Assembly (NCBI RefSeq): GCF_042676145.1
Contig: NZ_JBHTJW010000002.1
Location: 930,001 to 994,000 of the forward strand
Origin: Methylophilus glucosoxydans
GTDB lineage: Bacteria; Pseudomonadota; Gammaproteobacteria; Burkholderiales; Methylophilaceae
Direction: 5' to 3'
Length of the DNA stretch: 64,000 nt
Shown: piece after piece, positions 36,903-44,415 of the stretch
Layout of the letters: the number at the start of each line of letters is the position of its first letter
How positions within the stretch are numbered: the first letter of the stretch is position 1
Position numbers and translations under genes: made by a program
Notes under the pieces: model-generated
What the model saw: only the letters and a program-made list of their open reading frames with translations
Told to the model about the DNA's origin: nothing
The model's database searches: none

Positions 36903-38072
36903 CTACACACCCTTGTTCACTGCGTTGACTGCTTGCTGGGCGGCATCGGTCAGCCCTTCTGCAGAAATAATATTCAGGCCACTCTCACGCAGCATCTGCT
37001 TGCCCAATTCGACATTGGTCCCTTCCAGCCGCACCACGACCGGAATGGTCATGCCCACCTCTCTGACTGCGGTGATAATGCCGGTGGCAATGATGTCGCA
37101 ACGCATGATGCCGCCAAAAATATTGACCAGAATCGCTTTCACATTAGCGTCAGCCAGGATGATTTTGAAGGCCTTGGTCACGGTCTCAGCCGTTGCGCCG
37201 CCGCCGACATCCAGAAAATTGGCAGGCATGCCGCCATGCAGCTTGATCAAGTCCATGGTCGCCATGGCCAGGCCAGCGCCGTTCACCATGCAACCAATGT
37301 TGCCATTTAAGGCAATGTAATTGAGGCCGCTATGATGGGCCTCCGCTTCTTTGGCATCGTCTTGTGACCAGTCACGGATCTCTGCAAACGGTTTTTGACG
37401 GTAAAGTGCGTTGTCATCTACCGTCATTTTGCAATCCAGCGCCACCAGTTTTCCTTCAGCGGTTACAATCAGCGGGTTAATTTCGAGCAGTGACAAGTCA
37501 TTGTCTTTAAACAATTTGTACAGGCCTTTGGCCAGCTTGGTAAACGCTCCAATCTGGTCACCACTCAGGCCCAAGCCAAACGCCAGGTTGCGCGCCTGAA
37601 AGTCCACCAGTCCATTGAGCGGGTCACAGACTTCCTGCAGGATTTTTTCTGGCTGGGTGGCCGCAATCTCTTCAATATCCATGCCGCCTGCGCTGGAAGC
37701 GACCATAACCACGCGTTCCAGCGTGCGGTCTACCAGCATCGAAAGATAAAGCTCACGTGCAATCGGCAGGGTTTGCTCCACCAGCACCTGATGCACGGGT
37801 TGGCCATCCGGCGCATTCTGGTAAGTCACCAAATGCTTGCCAAGCAGGCTACCTGCCACGGTTTGCGCTTCTAATGCAGATTTAACCACTTTGACGCCAC
37901 CCGCTTTGCCGCGACCGCCGGCATGCACCTGGGCTTTGACCACCCAGGCTTCACCGCCCAGTTCTTTGGTGGCTGCCGCAGCGGCTTCTTCGGATTGAAC
38001 GACCAGGCCAGCCGGTGTGGCCAAACCATATTTTTGCAGGAGTTGTTTGGCTTGGTATTCGTGCAGATTCAT
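36903..38072 (-). CDS. sucC: Succinyl-CoA synthetase beta subunit
   Basis: A 389-residue ATP-grasp subunit that sets nucleotide specificity. The N-terminus MNLHEYQAKQLLQKYGLATP, the VKAQVHAGGRGKAGGVKVVK strand region, and VNIFGGIMRCDIIATGII followed by VVRLEGTN are defining. The gene is first in a leftward sucCD pair. The 140-bp gap before it contains the terminator of the neighbouring cytochrome gene. Confidence 0.95.
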   Translation of the reverse strand: MNLHEYQAKQLLQKYGLATPAGLVVQSEEAAAAATKELGGEAWVVKAQVHAGGRGKAGGVKVVKSALEAQTVAGSLLGKHLVTYQNAPDGQPVHQVLVEQTLPIARELYLSMLVDRTLERVVMVASSAGGMDIEEIAATQPEKILQEVCDPLNGLVDFQARNLAFGLGLSGDQIGAFTKLAKGLYKLFKDNDLSLLEINPLIVTAEGKLVALDCKMTVDDNALYRQKPFAEIRDWSQDDAKEAEAHHSGLNYIALNGNIGCMVNGAGLAMATMDLIKLHGGMPANFLDVGGGATAETVTKAFKIILADANVKAILVNIFGGIMRCDIIATGIITAVREVGMTIPVVVRLEGTNVELGKQMLRESGLNIISAEGLTDAAQQAVNAVNKGV

Positions 38073-38145
38073 GAAAATTCAGAGGTTTTGATAGTTAAGC
38101 ATCTATTTTCGCGCAAATACCCTATCAAGGCTAGACTGCAAATAA

Positions 38146-38171
38146 AAAAACCGCACAACTGTGCGGTTTTT
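38146..38171 (-). terminator. Rho-independent terminator of the membrane cytochrome gene
   Basis: The stem CCGCAC / GTGCGG is flanked by A and T runs (AAAAA...TTTTT), giving an 11-bp extended stem with a 4-base loop. On the minus strand it lies 42 bp past the cytochrome stop and is followed by seven T residues in all. Confidence 0.85.
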
Positions 38172-38212
38172 AAACGTATTTAACGCGATAGCGTTAACGA
38201 ATGCGTCGTCGC

Positions 38213-38983
38213 TTATAAGTCCTGCGCCCAGGCATTGCCGTAGACTTTGCCATTGCGGGACAGTACCAGCATTTGATACATGCTGATCACCCACATGTAA
38301 CTGGAGGCCAGGCTGTAGCCAATGCCACCGATAATCGTCAACCAGGCAAAGTGTGGTGACAACTTGGTCAGCCACCACGACATCACGTCCATAATCAGAA
38401 AAGCAAACGGGAAGGCGATGGCAATGATTTTGGCAGGTTTGGGCACATTCACGGCAAAACTGAAAATCAGGCCGATAAAAAAGAAAATGAAACTGATGCC
38501 AAACAGGTGTATATGCGACACCCGCGTCAGGCCGCTGATCGTTGCGCCCTCATTCACCTCTGCGCGCGCCTTAACTTCATCATAGTTGTTAAAGTTGGGG
38601 ATGCCGGGGATGTTGCTGTGGCACATGACGCAATGCTGCGCAAACACCTGCTTGAAGTGTGATTCCCATTGGTCTTGTGGCGCGCCTTGTTGCGCCCATT
38701 TGATAATGTCCTGGCGGACCTCTAGGGGTGCCTTGTCAGACATGGAGCCATTAAGTTTGCTCGCCAGTTTGGTGCCACTGCGGTCACCGTAATAACTGTA
38801 AACAATATCGTTCACGGACAAGCCGAATTTGCCATCGGCCATGCCGTGAGTGAGCATTATTTGCAGGCCAGCCATACACAGGCCGACGCCAATCACGAGC
38901 AGATAACCAATAAACAGGGCTTTAAGCGGTAAGGGCAGGTTAGGCAGGTTCAGCCATGGCAGCGTTTGTGCGTCTTGTTTCAT
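38213..38983 (-). CDS. Membrane-bound single-haem cytochrome c of unrecognised family
   Basis: A 256-residue protein. One membrane helix (residues about 21-45) leads into a periplasmic domain with one c-type haem site, CVMCH at 118-122. Three further helices follow (about 157-178, 186-203, 212-238). The second helix begins SHIHLFG, with His157 and His159 at the membrane face as candidate metal or haem ligands. I do not recognise a named family. It is a single gene with its own terminator. A role in respiratory electron transfer is inference from haem and topology. Confidence 0.75.
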   Translation of the reverse strand: MKQDAQTLPWLNLPNLPLPLKALFIGYLLVIGVGLCMAGLQIMLTHGMADGKFGLSVNDIVYSYYGDRSGTKLASKLNGSMSDKAPLEVRQDIIKWAQQGAPQDQWESHFKQVFAQHCVMCHSNIPGIPNFNNYDEVKARAEVNEGATISGLTRVSHIHLFGISFIFFFIGLIFSFAVNVPKPAKIIAIAFPFAFLIMDVMSWWLTKLSPHFAWLTIIGGIGYSLASSYMWVISMYQMLVLSRNGKVYGNAWAQDL

Positions 38984-39143
38984 TGTAATCCCTAGGGTGT
39001 TGAGTTTAACCAGTTTTAATTTTTGCCAAGCATATCATTGCCGGGGGCAATCCAAAAACAGAAATACTCCCAAAAAAGCACGCTTATCAATGCGATGCAC
39101 GGGCAACTGCTATAATCCAGTCTTTTAATCGACGGTAGTGATC

Positions 39144-39983
39144 ATGCGTTTAGTGGTTCAAGGGCCGGCCATCACCATGGCTCATCTTTCCCATCTTCAT
39201 GGCCTGGTGGGCGGGCATGCGCAGTTTATGCAAGTGGGCGAACATGCCTACTATTTGCCGGTGCCAGAAGCGGATTATCTGGGAGTGAAGGCTTTTTGCG
39301 CCAGTCAGCAGATAGACTGCGCGCTGGTGCAAGATGGCCATAGGCTGCAACACATGGGCTTGTGCGTCATGGATATGGACTCCACCCTGATCTCCATTGA
39401 ATGCATTGATGAAATTGCCGACATGATGAACCTCAAACCGCAGGTCGCCGAGATCACCGAAGCCGCCATGCGTGGCGAGCTGGATTTTTCTGCCAGCCTG
39501 CGTAAACGTGTGGCCTTGCTCAAAGGCCTGCCAGCGACCGCATTGCAACGCGTGATTGATGAGCGCCTTCGTTTTAATACCGGCGCGCAAGCCTGGATCA
39601 ATACCTGCAAGCAACACGGCATCAAAACCATGGTCGTCTCTGGCGGCTTTACCTTTTTTGCCAACCACGTCCAACAGACCTTGGGGCTGGATTACGCGGT
39701 CTCCAACACGCTGGAAATCATAGACGGCAAACTCACCGGCCAAGTCCTGGGTGAGATCGTCGATGCCCAGCGCAAAGCTGATGAGCTCACTAAACTGCGT
39801 GATCAGTTGGGCCTGTCGGCCGCACAAACGATTGCCATTGGTGACGGTGCCAACGACCTCAAAATGATGGCGGTTGCCGCGGTGGGCGTGGCTTATCACG
39901 CCAAACCAGTGGTGCAACAGCAAGCCATGTATGCGCTCAATGTGGTGGGGCTGGATGGCGTAGCGAGCTTGCTATCGGTCTAA
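39144..39983 (+). CDS. serB: Phosphoserine phosphatase
   Basis: A 279-residue HAD-family enzyme for the last step of serine synthesis. An N-terminal regulatory-like region (about 70 residues) precedes the nucleophile motif DMDSTLISIECIDE (Asp77/Asp79). The second motif is VVSGGFTFFA, and GDGANDLKMM is the metal-binding motif. I start at ATG 39144; a GTG two codons upstream is possible. It stands alone and ends at a clear terminator. Confidence 0.95.
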   Translation: MRLVVQGPAITMAHLSHLHGLVGGHAQFMQVGEHAYYLPVPEADYLGVKAFCASQQIDCALVQDGHRLQHMGLCVMDMDSTLISIECIDEIADMMNLKPQVAEITEAAMRGELDFSASLRKRVALLKGLPATALQRVIDERLRFNTGAQAWINTCKQHGIKTMVVSGGFTFFANHVQQTLGLDYAVSNTLEIIDGKLTGQVLGEIVDAQRKADELTKLRDQLGLSAAQTIAIGDGANDLKMMAVAAVGVAYHAKPVVQQQAMYALNVVGLDGVASLLSV

Positions 39984-40044
39984 TTCATCTGCACGGTTGC
40001 TCCATGATTCCAGAATTCTGCTATCGAGTCATCGCCACCTACAT

Positions 40045-40075
40045 AAAGCGTTCAAGGGTGGCTTGGGCGCTTTTT
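40045..40075 (+). terminator. Rho-independent terminator after serB
   Basis: A 12-bp stem AAAGCGTTCAAG / CTTGGGCGCTTT with two G-U pairs, a 5-base loop (GGTGG) and a T tract lies 62 bp past the serB stop. Confidence 0.8.
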
Positions 40076-40372
40076 ATTTAGCAGAATGAGGCCTGCGCTC
40101 GCCCACAGGCGATTCCTTGAGTTTTTTGATGATTCGATTTGTCGCGTATTGAATGCTTTTCGGGGTAGATGCTTAAATAAATATTTGATTTATTTTGGTT
40201 TTTTTGAAAATAACATTTGCTATTGTGGTGCATAAAGCGCATAGTGATTGCACGCGACGTTCAAGCATTGTTGTTTTCTCTGGTGGTATCTTCTGGTTCT
40301 CTCGTTAATCCCGCTTACTTGTGCCTCGCCCTCCAAGGGGTTTCCCTTTCATTTTTTACAAAGGATTTAGAT
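40076..40372 (+). promoter_or_regulatory. Upstream region and long leader of the cold-shock gene
   Basis: About 300 bp without a gene. It is A/T-rich from 40165 to 40230 and includes an extended -10-like TTTGCTATTGT near 40217-40226. If transcription starts near 40233 the leader is about 140 nt, as is usual for cspA-type genes, where the leader acts as an RNA thermosensor. Two T/C-rich stretches lie near 40266-40360. Start site and structure are inferred. Confidence 0.4.
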
Positions 40373-40579
40373 ATGGCTACAGGTATTGTCAAATGGTTTA
40401 ACGATGCAAAAGGGTTTGGTTTTATTACTCCAGATCAGGGTGGCGATGATTTGTTCGCTCACTTTTCCGAGATTCAATCAGCAGGTTTTAAAAGCCTGGC
40501 GGATAACCAGCGCGTTTCATACAACGAAACGACTGGCCCTAAAGGCAAACAAGCTTCTGCGATTCAGGTGATTGCATAG
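40373..40579 (+). CDS. Cold-shock protein (CspA family)
   Basis: A 68-residue single cold-shock domain that binds single-stranded RNA and DNA as a chaperone. RNP1 is KGFGFITP and RNP2 is DLFAHFSEI. MATGIVKWFNDAKGFGF is the standard start. A longer frame from 40217 reads through the leader and is not supported. The gene ends at a terminator and is followed by infA, a common pairing of cold-related translation genes. Confidence 0.95.
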   Translation: MATGIVKWFNDAKGFGFITPDQGGDDLFAHFSEIQSAGFKSLADNQRVSYNETTGPKGKQASAIQVIA

Positions 40580-40603
40580 TCACGCCTGACTAAGTGGCGC
40601 AGT

Positions 40604-40628
40604 AAAAAGCCCGGTTTCGGGCTTTTTT
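40604..40628 (+). terminator. Rho-independent terminator between csp and infA
   Basis: A 10-bp stem AAAAAGCCCG / CGGGCTTTTT with a 4-base loop and T tract lies 25 bp past the csp stop and 22 bp before infA. The two genes may therefore be only partly co-transcribed. Confidence 0.88.
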
Positions 40629-40649
40629 CATTATTGAAAAAGGAATCGC

Positions 40650-40886
40650 ATGGCTAAAGAAGAATTGATTGAAATGCAGGGCGCAGTGACTGAAGTGTTG
40701 CCGGATGCGCGCTATCGCGTGACGCTGGACAATGGGCATCAGTTGACTGCCTACACCGGCGGCAAAATGCGCAAGCACAAAATACGTATTTTGGCGGGCG
40801 ATAAAATCACCATCGAAATGTCGCCTTACGACATGGGCAAAGGACGTATTACGTTCAGGCATCTGCCGCCCAGAAGACCTGCTTGA
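40650..40886 (+). CDS. infA: Translation initiation factor IF-1
   Basis: A 78-residue S1-like OB-fold protein that occupies the ribosomal A site during initiation. MAKEELIEMQGAVTEVLPDA, GHQLTAYTGGKMRKHKIRIL and GDKITIEMSPYDMGKGRI are standard IF-1 sequence, with a slightly longer basic end (HLPPRRPA) than the usual 72 residues. A position next to a cold-shock gene, rather than in the ribosomal protein operon, suggests a second, condition-specific copy. That cannot be tested within this window. Confidence 0.93.
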   Translation: MAKEELIEMQGAVTEVLPDARYRVTLDNGHQLTAYTGGKMRKHKIRILAGDKITIEMSPYDMGKGRITFRHLPPRRPA

Positions 40887-40936
40887 GTCCACCTGCCGCT
40901 CTTTTCGGCGTGCAGTTGATCTTGCTCAGCTAGAAA

Positions 40937-40958
40937 AAAAGCCCCTTGCGGGGCTTTT
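40937..40958. terminator. Terminator between convergent infA and groL
   Basis: A 9-bp stem AAAAGCCCC / GGGGCTTTT with a 4-base loop has A and T tracts on either side. It can serve both infA and groL transcripts. Confidence 0.85.
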
Positions 40959-40986
40959 ATCGTTGATGGCATCACGCTGATCGCGC

Positions 40987-42606
40987 TTAGTAGTCCATCT
41001 CAGGCATCGCAGGCGTTTTTTTGTCCTCTTTGGGCAATTCGGCCACGGTCGCATCGGTGGTCAAAATCAGCCCGGCAATCGAGGCGGCATTTTGCAGCGC
41101 GGTGCGAGTCACTTTGGTGGGGTCGACCACACCGGTTTCCACCATATCCACATATTCACCTGTCGCGGCGTTGTAGCCGGTGTTACCCGTTGCCTCAAGC
41201 ACTTTGGTGATGACCACAGAAGGCTCTTCTCCGGCATTTTTCACAATCGCGCGCAAGGGTTCTTCGATTGCGCGCAACACGATGCGGATGCCAGCATCCT
41301 GATCATCATTATCCCCCTTGAGGGCACCGATACGGCTGCGAGCCCGCAGTAAAGCCACACCGCCGCCAGGGACGATGCCTTCTTCCACCGCAGCGCGGGT
41401 TGCATGCAGGGCGTCATCGACACGGTCTTTTTTCTCTTTCATTTCGACCTCGGTGGCCGCACCGATTTTAATCACGGCGACACCACCAGCCAGTTTGGCC
41501 ACGCGCTCTTGCAGTTTTTCCTTGTCGTAGTCAGAAGTGGTCTCCTGAATTTGGGTTTGAATAGACTGCACACGGGCTTTAATCTTGGCTTGGTCGCCAG
41601 CGCCATCAATGATCACGGTGTTTTCTTTGTGTATTTCAACCCGTTTTGCACGGCCCAAATGCTCGATGCTGACTTTCTCCAGTTGCATGCCGGTTTCTTC
41701 TGAGACGACGGTGGCCCCGGTCAGGATGGCAATGTCTTCTAGCATGGCTTTGCGACGATCACCAAAGCCTGGCGCTTTGACGGCAGCTACTTTGAGGATG
41801 CCACGCATGCTGTTGACGACCAGTGTCGCCAGCGCTTCGCCTTCCACGTCCTCGGCAATGATCAGCAAAGGCTTGTTGGTTTTGGCTACGTTTTCCAGCG
41901 TCGGCAACAAGTCGCGGATATTGCTGATTTTCTTGTCATACAACAAAATCATCGGCTCATCCAGCGCCGCCACCTGTTTGTCCGGATTGTTCACAAAATA
42001 GGGGCTGATGTAGCCGCGGTCAAATTGCATGCCTTCCACCACATCCAACTCATTTTGCAGTGACTTGCCTTCTTCTACCGTAATCACGCCCTCCTTGCCA
42101 ACTTTTTCCATAGCATCGGCGATGATCTGACCAATGGCGGTATCCGAGTTGGCAGAAATAGAGCCTACCTGGGCAATCTCTCTATTGGTGGTGATGGCTT
42201 TAGACATGACTTTGAGCTCATCCACCAACGCAGCCACTGCTTTATCTATGCCGCGTTTGAGGTCCATCGGGTTCATGCCTGAGGCGACCGACTTCATGCC
42301 TTCTTGCACTATCGCCTGCGCCAGTACGGTGGCGGTAGTCGTACCGTCACCTGCGACATCCGCGGTTTTAGACGCGACTTGTTTCACCATTTGCGCGCCC
42401 ATATTCTCCAACTTGTCTTGCAACTCGATTTCTTTGGCGACCGAAACACCATCTTTGGTAATCACCGGGGCGCCAAAACTGCGTTCCAGCACCACATTGC
42501 GGCCTTTGGGGCCCAGGGTGACCTTGACCGCATCGGCCAGGATATTCACGCCTTTTACAATTTTTTGACGGGCGTGGTCATGAAACTTCACATCTTTTGC
42601 TGCCAT
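40987..42606 (-). CDS. groL: Chaperonin GroEL (Hsp60)
   Basis: A 539-residue chaperonin forming the double-ring folding chamber. The N-terminus MAAKDVKFHDHARQKIVKGV, ATP-site VAGDGTTTATVLAQAI, ALDEPMILLYDKKISNIRDL and GIVPGGGVALLRA are all canonical. The usual Gly-Gly-Met tail is absent: the protein ends KTPAMPEMDY. This can mark a secondary copy in genomes with several groEL genes. It is the second gene of groSL, 36 bp after groS, with a likely heat-shock promoter. Confidence 0.96.
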   Translation of the reverse strand: MAAKDVKFHDHARQKIVKGVNILADAVKVTLGPKGRNVVLERSFGAPVITKDGVSVAKEIELQDKLENMGAQMVKQVASKTADVAGDGTTTATVLAQAIVQEGMKSVASGMNPMDLKRGIDKAVAALVDELKVMSKAITTNREIAQVGSISANSDTAIGQIIADAMEKVGKEGVITVEEGKSLQNELDVVEGMQFDRGYISPYFVNNPDKQVAALDEPMILLYDKKISNIRDLLPTLENVAKTNKPLLIIAEDVEGEALATLVVNSMRGILKVAAVKAPGFGDRRKAMLEDIAILTGATVVSEETGMQLEKVSIEHLGRAKRVEIHKENTVIIDGAGDQAKIKARVQSIQTQIQETTSDYDKEKLQERVAKLAGGVAVIKIGAATEVEMKEKKDRVDDALHATRAAVEEGIVPGGGVALLRARSRIGALKGDNDDQDAGIRIVLRAIEEPLRAIVKNAGEEPSVVITKVLEATGNTGYNAATGEYVDMVETGVVDPTKVTRTALQNAASIAGLILTTDATVAELPKEDKKTPAMPEMDY

Positions 42607-42642
42607 GGTTCAATTCTCCTTTCTCTCTTAGCAACAAAGTGA

Positions 42643-42960
42643 TTAAGCGACTTTTTTGAGATCGGCAGAGGCGGGTTCAATCACACCGAGAATGTCTTCT
42701 TCGCGCATGACTAATACCTCTTCGCCATTGAGTTTGACTGTTTGTCCGGCATATTTGCCAAATAAGACATGGTCACCGACCTTCACTGCCAGGGCTCTCA
42801 GGCTGCCATCTTGAAGGGACTTGCCGCTCCCGACAGCGATGACTTCGCCTTGCTCGGGTTTTTCTGCAGCCGTGTCTGGGATCACAATGCCGGAAGCGGT
42901 CGTACGTTGTTGTTCGACTCGCTTGACTATGACGCGGTCATACAGGGGACGAATATTCAT
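42643..42960 (-). CDS. groS: Co-chaperonin GroES (Hsp10)
   Basis: A 105-residue lid protein for GroEL. MNIRPLYDRVIVKRVE, the mobile loop QRTTASGIVIPDTAAEKPEQ, GEVIAVGSG and VLFGKYAGQTVKL are canonical. ATG 42960 is eight bases after AAGGAG; an in-frame TTG 6 bp upstream is too close to it. The C-terminal EPASADLKKVA is a little longer than usual. A structured leader and a heat-shock-like promoter precede it. Confidence 0.95.
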   Translation of the reverse strand: MNIRPLYDRVIVKRVEQQRTTASGIVIPDTAAEKPEQGEVIAVGSGKSLQDGSLRALAVKVGDHVLFGKYAGQTVKLNGEEVLVMREEDILGVIEPASADLKKVA

Positions 42961-43051
42961 GTTCAATTCTCCTTAGCGAATAAGTTCAACAAAAACCACC
43001 ACTGGAGACGTTTGCAGACGCAACTGGCAATCATGCCTCCAGTGGCGAAAA
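42961..43051 (-). promoter_or_regulatory. groSL leader with long-range inverted repeat
   Basis: The inverted repeat CCACTGGAG (42999-43007) / CTCCAGTGG (43037-43045) lies in the untranslated leader between the heat-shock-like promoter and groS. It encloses 29 bases, and the groS ribosome site follows it. The arrangement suggests an mRNA structure that could affect stability or translation. Confidence 0.5.
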
Positions 43052-43075
43052 GGTATCAGCAGAGTTGCTGATACC
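43052..43075 (-). terminator. Perfect hairpin between lysR and groS (terminator or 5' end structure)
   Basis: GGTATCAGC-N6-GCTGATACC is followed by TTTTC on the minus strand. It can terminate lysR readthrough, but it also lies at the expected +1 of the heat-shock-like promoter, so it may be the first structure of the groSL message. It does not match the CIRCE operator. Confidence 0.6.
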
Positions 43076-43079
43076 GTGA

Positions 43080-43107
43080 AAATAGGGATGCGCAAAAAAA
43101 TTTCAAG
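43080..43107 (-). promoter_or_regulatory. Candidate sigma-32 (RpoH) promoter of groSL
   Basis: On the minus strand CTTGAA (43107-43102) is followed after 14 bases by CCCTATTT (43087-43080). The E. coli RpoH consensus is CTTGAAA, 11-16 bases, CCCCATNT, so this is a close match. It lies just past the lysR stop. Confidence 0.72.
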
Positions 43108-43111
43108 AGGG

Positions 43112-44005
43112 CTAGAGCGCTCTTTTTTTGACTAGAAACTGATTCACCAATTGGCTGATTTCAAACTTGCGGAAATGTTTTTTGATCGTGACTGCATAGA
43201 AATTCTCAAAAATCCCTTCCAGTTGCGTGAAGGATTTGAGCACACCGTTTTTTAACTCGTCTTTAACCACCACCTCCGGCATGACGGTGAGTGCCCGGCT
43301 GTCACGCGCTAACAGCCGCAACATCGCCATGTCATTCGCTTCGGCCACGATGTGAGGTTCCAGGTGATGCAAGGCGCACAAGCCATCAAAGGCCGCCCGA
43401 ATCGGGCTGTCCTGATTGGGCAAAATCCAGTTGTACTCCGCATATTTGGCCGAAAATCCGTGTTTGATCTCAATCTCTGCCGGGCCGATCACACTGATGG
43501 GTTGCCGGTCTAGCAGAATACACTCCCATAACTGGTCAGTATTGCCTCTCACTTCGATATTGGTAAGTGCCAGGTCTATCTGGTGATTCGAAAGCGCATT
43601 GAGCAAGTTGGTTTGTCCGCTGGCAGAAATTTCGAGTTTGATCTCCGAGTGATTCAGTAACGGCTCCACAAAGCTCTCGATGAAGTTTCTGGACATGGTA
43701 GAGAGCACACCAATCCGCAACGTTTGACTCTCAGACGCAATGCCTTTTCTCAGCAAGTTTTCGAGTTCTATGCCTTTGGTAAAAATCGAATCGGCATAGG
43801 AAAACGCCAAATTACCGAACTCCGTCAACACCAGTTTACGCCCTTGTCGTAAAAACAATGCGCAGTCCAGGCTTTCTTCCAGTTGTCTGATCTGTGAAGA
43901 CAGCGCGGATTGCGAGATATGCAATTTTTCTGCTGCCTTGGTCAAGCTACCCACTTTCACGATATGCCAAAAATATTGCAAGTGATGATAATTGAGTCTC
44001 GCCAT
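43112..44005 (-). CDS. LysR-family regulator (NhaR-like), divergent from the DAB operon
   Basis: A 297-residue LysR protein. The helix-turn-helix is at residues about 5-63 (HHLQYFWHIVKVGSLTKAAE, then LHISQSALSSQIRQLEESLD). The NYHHLQYFWHI start is shared with NhaR. The C-terminal effector domain has DLALTNIEVRG. Placed head to head with the DAB inorganic-carbon genes, it probably controls them in response to carbon supply; CbbR/LysR regulators accompany DAB operons in other bacteria. groSL lies downstream on the same strand but has its own promoter. Confidence 0.88.
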   Translation of the reverse strand: MARLNYHHLQYFWHIVKVGSLTKAAEKLHISQSALSSQIRQLEESLDCALFLRQGRKLVLTEFGNLAFSYADSIFTKGIELENLLRKGIASESQTLRIGVLSTMSRNFIESFVEPLLNHSEIKLEISASGQTNLLNALSNHQIDLALTNIEVRGNTDQLWECILLDRQPISVIGPAEIEIKHGFSAKYAEYNWILPNQDSPIRAAFDGLCALHHLEPHIVAEANDMAMLRLLARDSRALTVMPEVVVKDELKNGVLKSFTQLEGIFENFYAVTIKKHFRKFEISQLVNQFLVKKRAL

Positions 44006-44044
44006 ATATAAATAAAATAGAACATAAAATTAATATTTATATAT
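44004..44044. promoter_or_regulatory. AT-rich 11-bp dyad in the lysR/DAB divergent promoter
   Basis: ATATATAAATA (44004-44014) and its perfect inverted copy TATTTATATAT (44034-44044) are separated by 19 bp. The left arm overlaps the lysR start codon. LysR proteins bind such AT-rich dyads, so this is a candidate operator for autoregulation and DAB control. Confidence 0.45.
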
Positions 44045-44119
44045 TTTACCTAATTAAAATCATCCGTCAAAATCTGCATCACCCGCTATTTGGTTTTTTA
44101 ATATAGTTAGATAGGTGAA

Positions 44120-44341
44120 ATGGTGATGATGAAGCGGCTTGAAATTGATGGTCGAACAGTGACGGTTTATCCCAAGAACGTAGAAATAAATGGTGAGGAG
44201 GTGGTCACCCAGGGCGAAATTCTAATTGAATTACTGCCTGAAGTCTGGGCGCCAATAGAGGGTGAGACGGCGACAAGCGCGTCGGTGCAAGAGATGGTCA
44301 CCCAACAATCTGAGGCAATTGATGGGCCCACCTCCGGTTAA
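44120..44341 (+). CDS. Small acidic protein of unknown function leading the DAB operon
   Basis: A protein of up to 73 residues. AGGTGA at 44113-44118 fits a start at ATG 44126 (MKRLEIDG context) better than at 44120. The N-terminal half looks beta-rich (RLEIDGRTVTVYPKNVEING). The C-terminal half is acidic and Ser/Thr-rich with no membrane segment or signal peptide. No family recognised. It lies 74 bp before dabB, on the same strand and after the same divergent promoter. A regulatory or accessory role in inorganic-carbon uptake is only an inference from position. Confidence 0.55.
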   Translation: MVMMKRLEIDGRTVTVYPKNVEINGEEVVTQGEILIELLPEVWAPIEGETATSASVQEMVTQQSEAIDGPTSG

Positions 44342-44415
44342 TCTTTATCTTCTATTAAAGTGTGTTTTATGTTCTGTTTTATCAATGTATTTTTTGGTCA
44401 TGAAAGGCCGTGTTA

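Noticed and set aside
43052..43075. CIRCE operator at groSL
   Set aside because: The hairpin GGTATCAGC-N6-GCTGATACC differs in sequence and spacing from the CIRCE consensus TTAGCACTC-N9-GAGTGCTAA.
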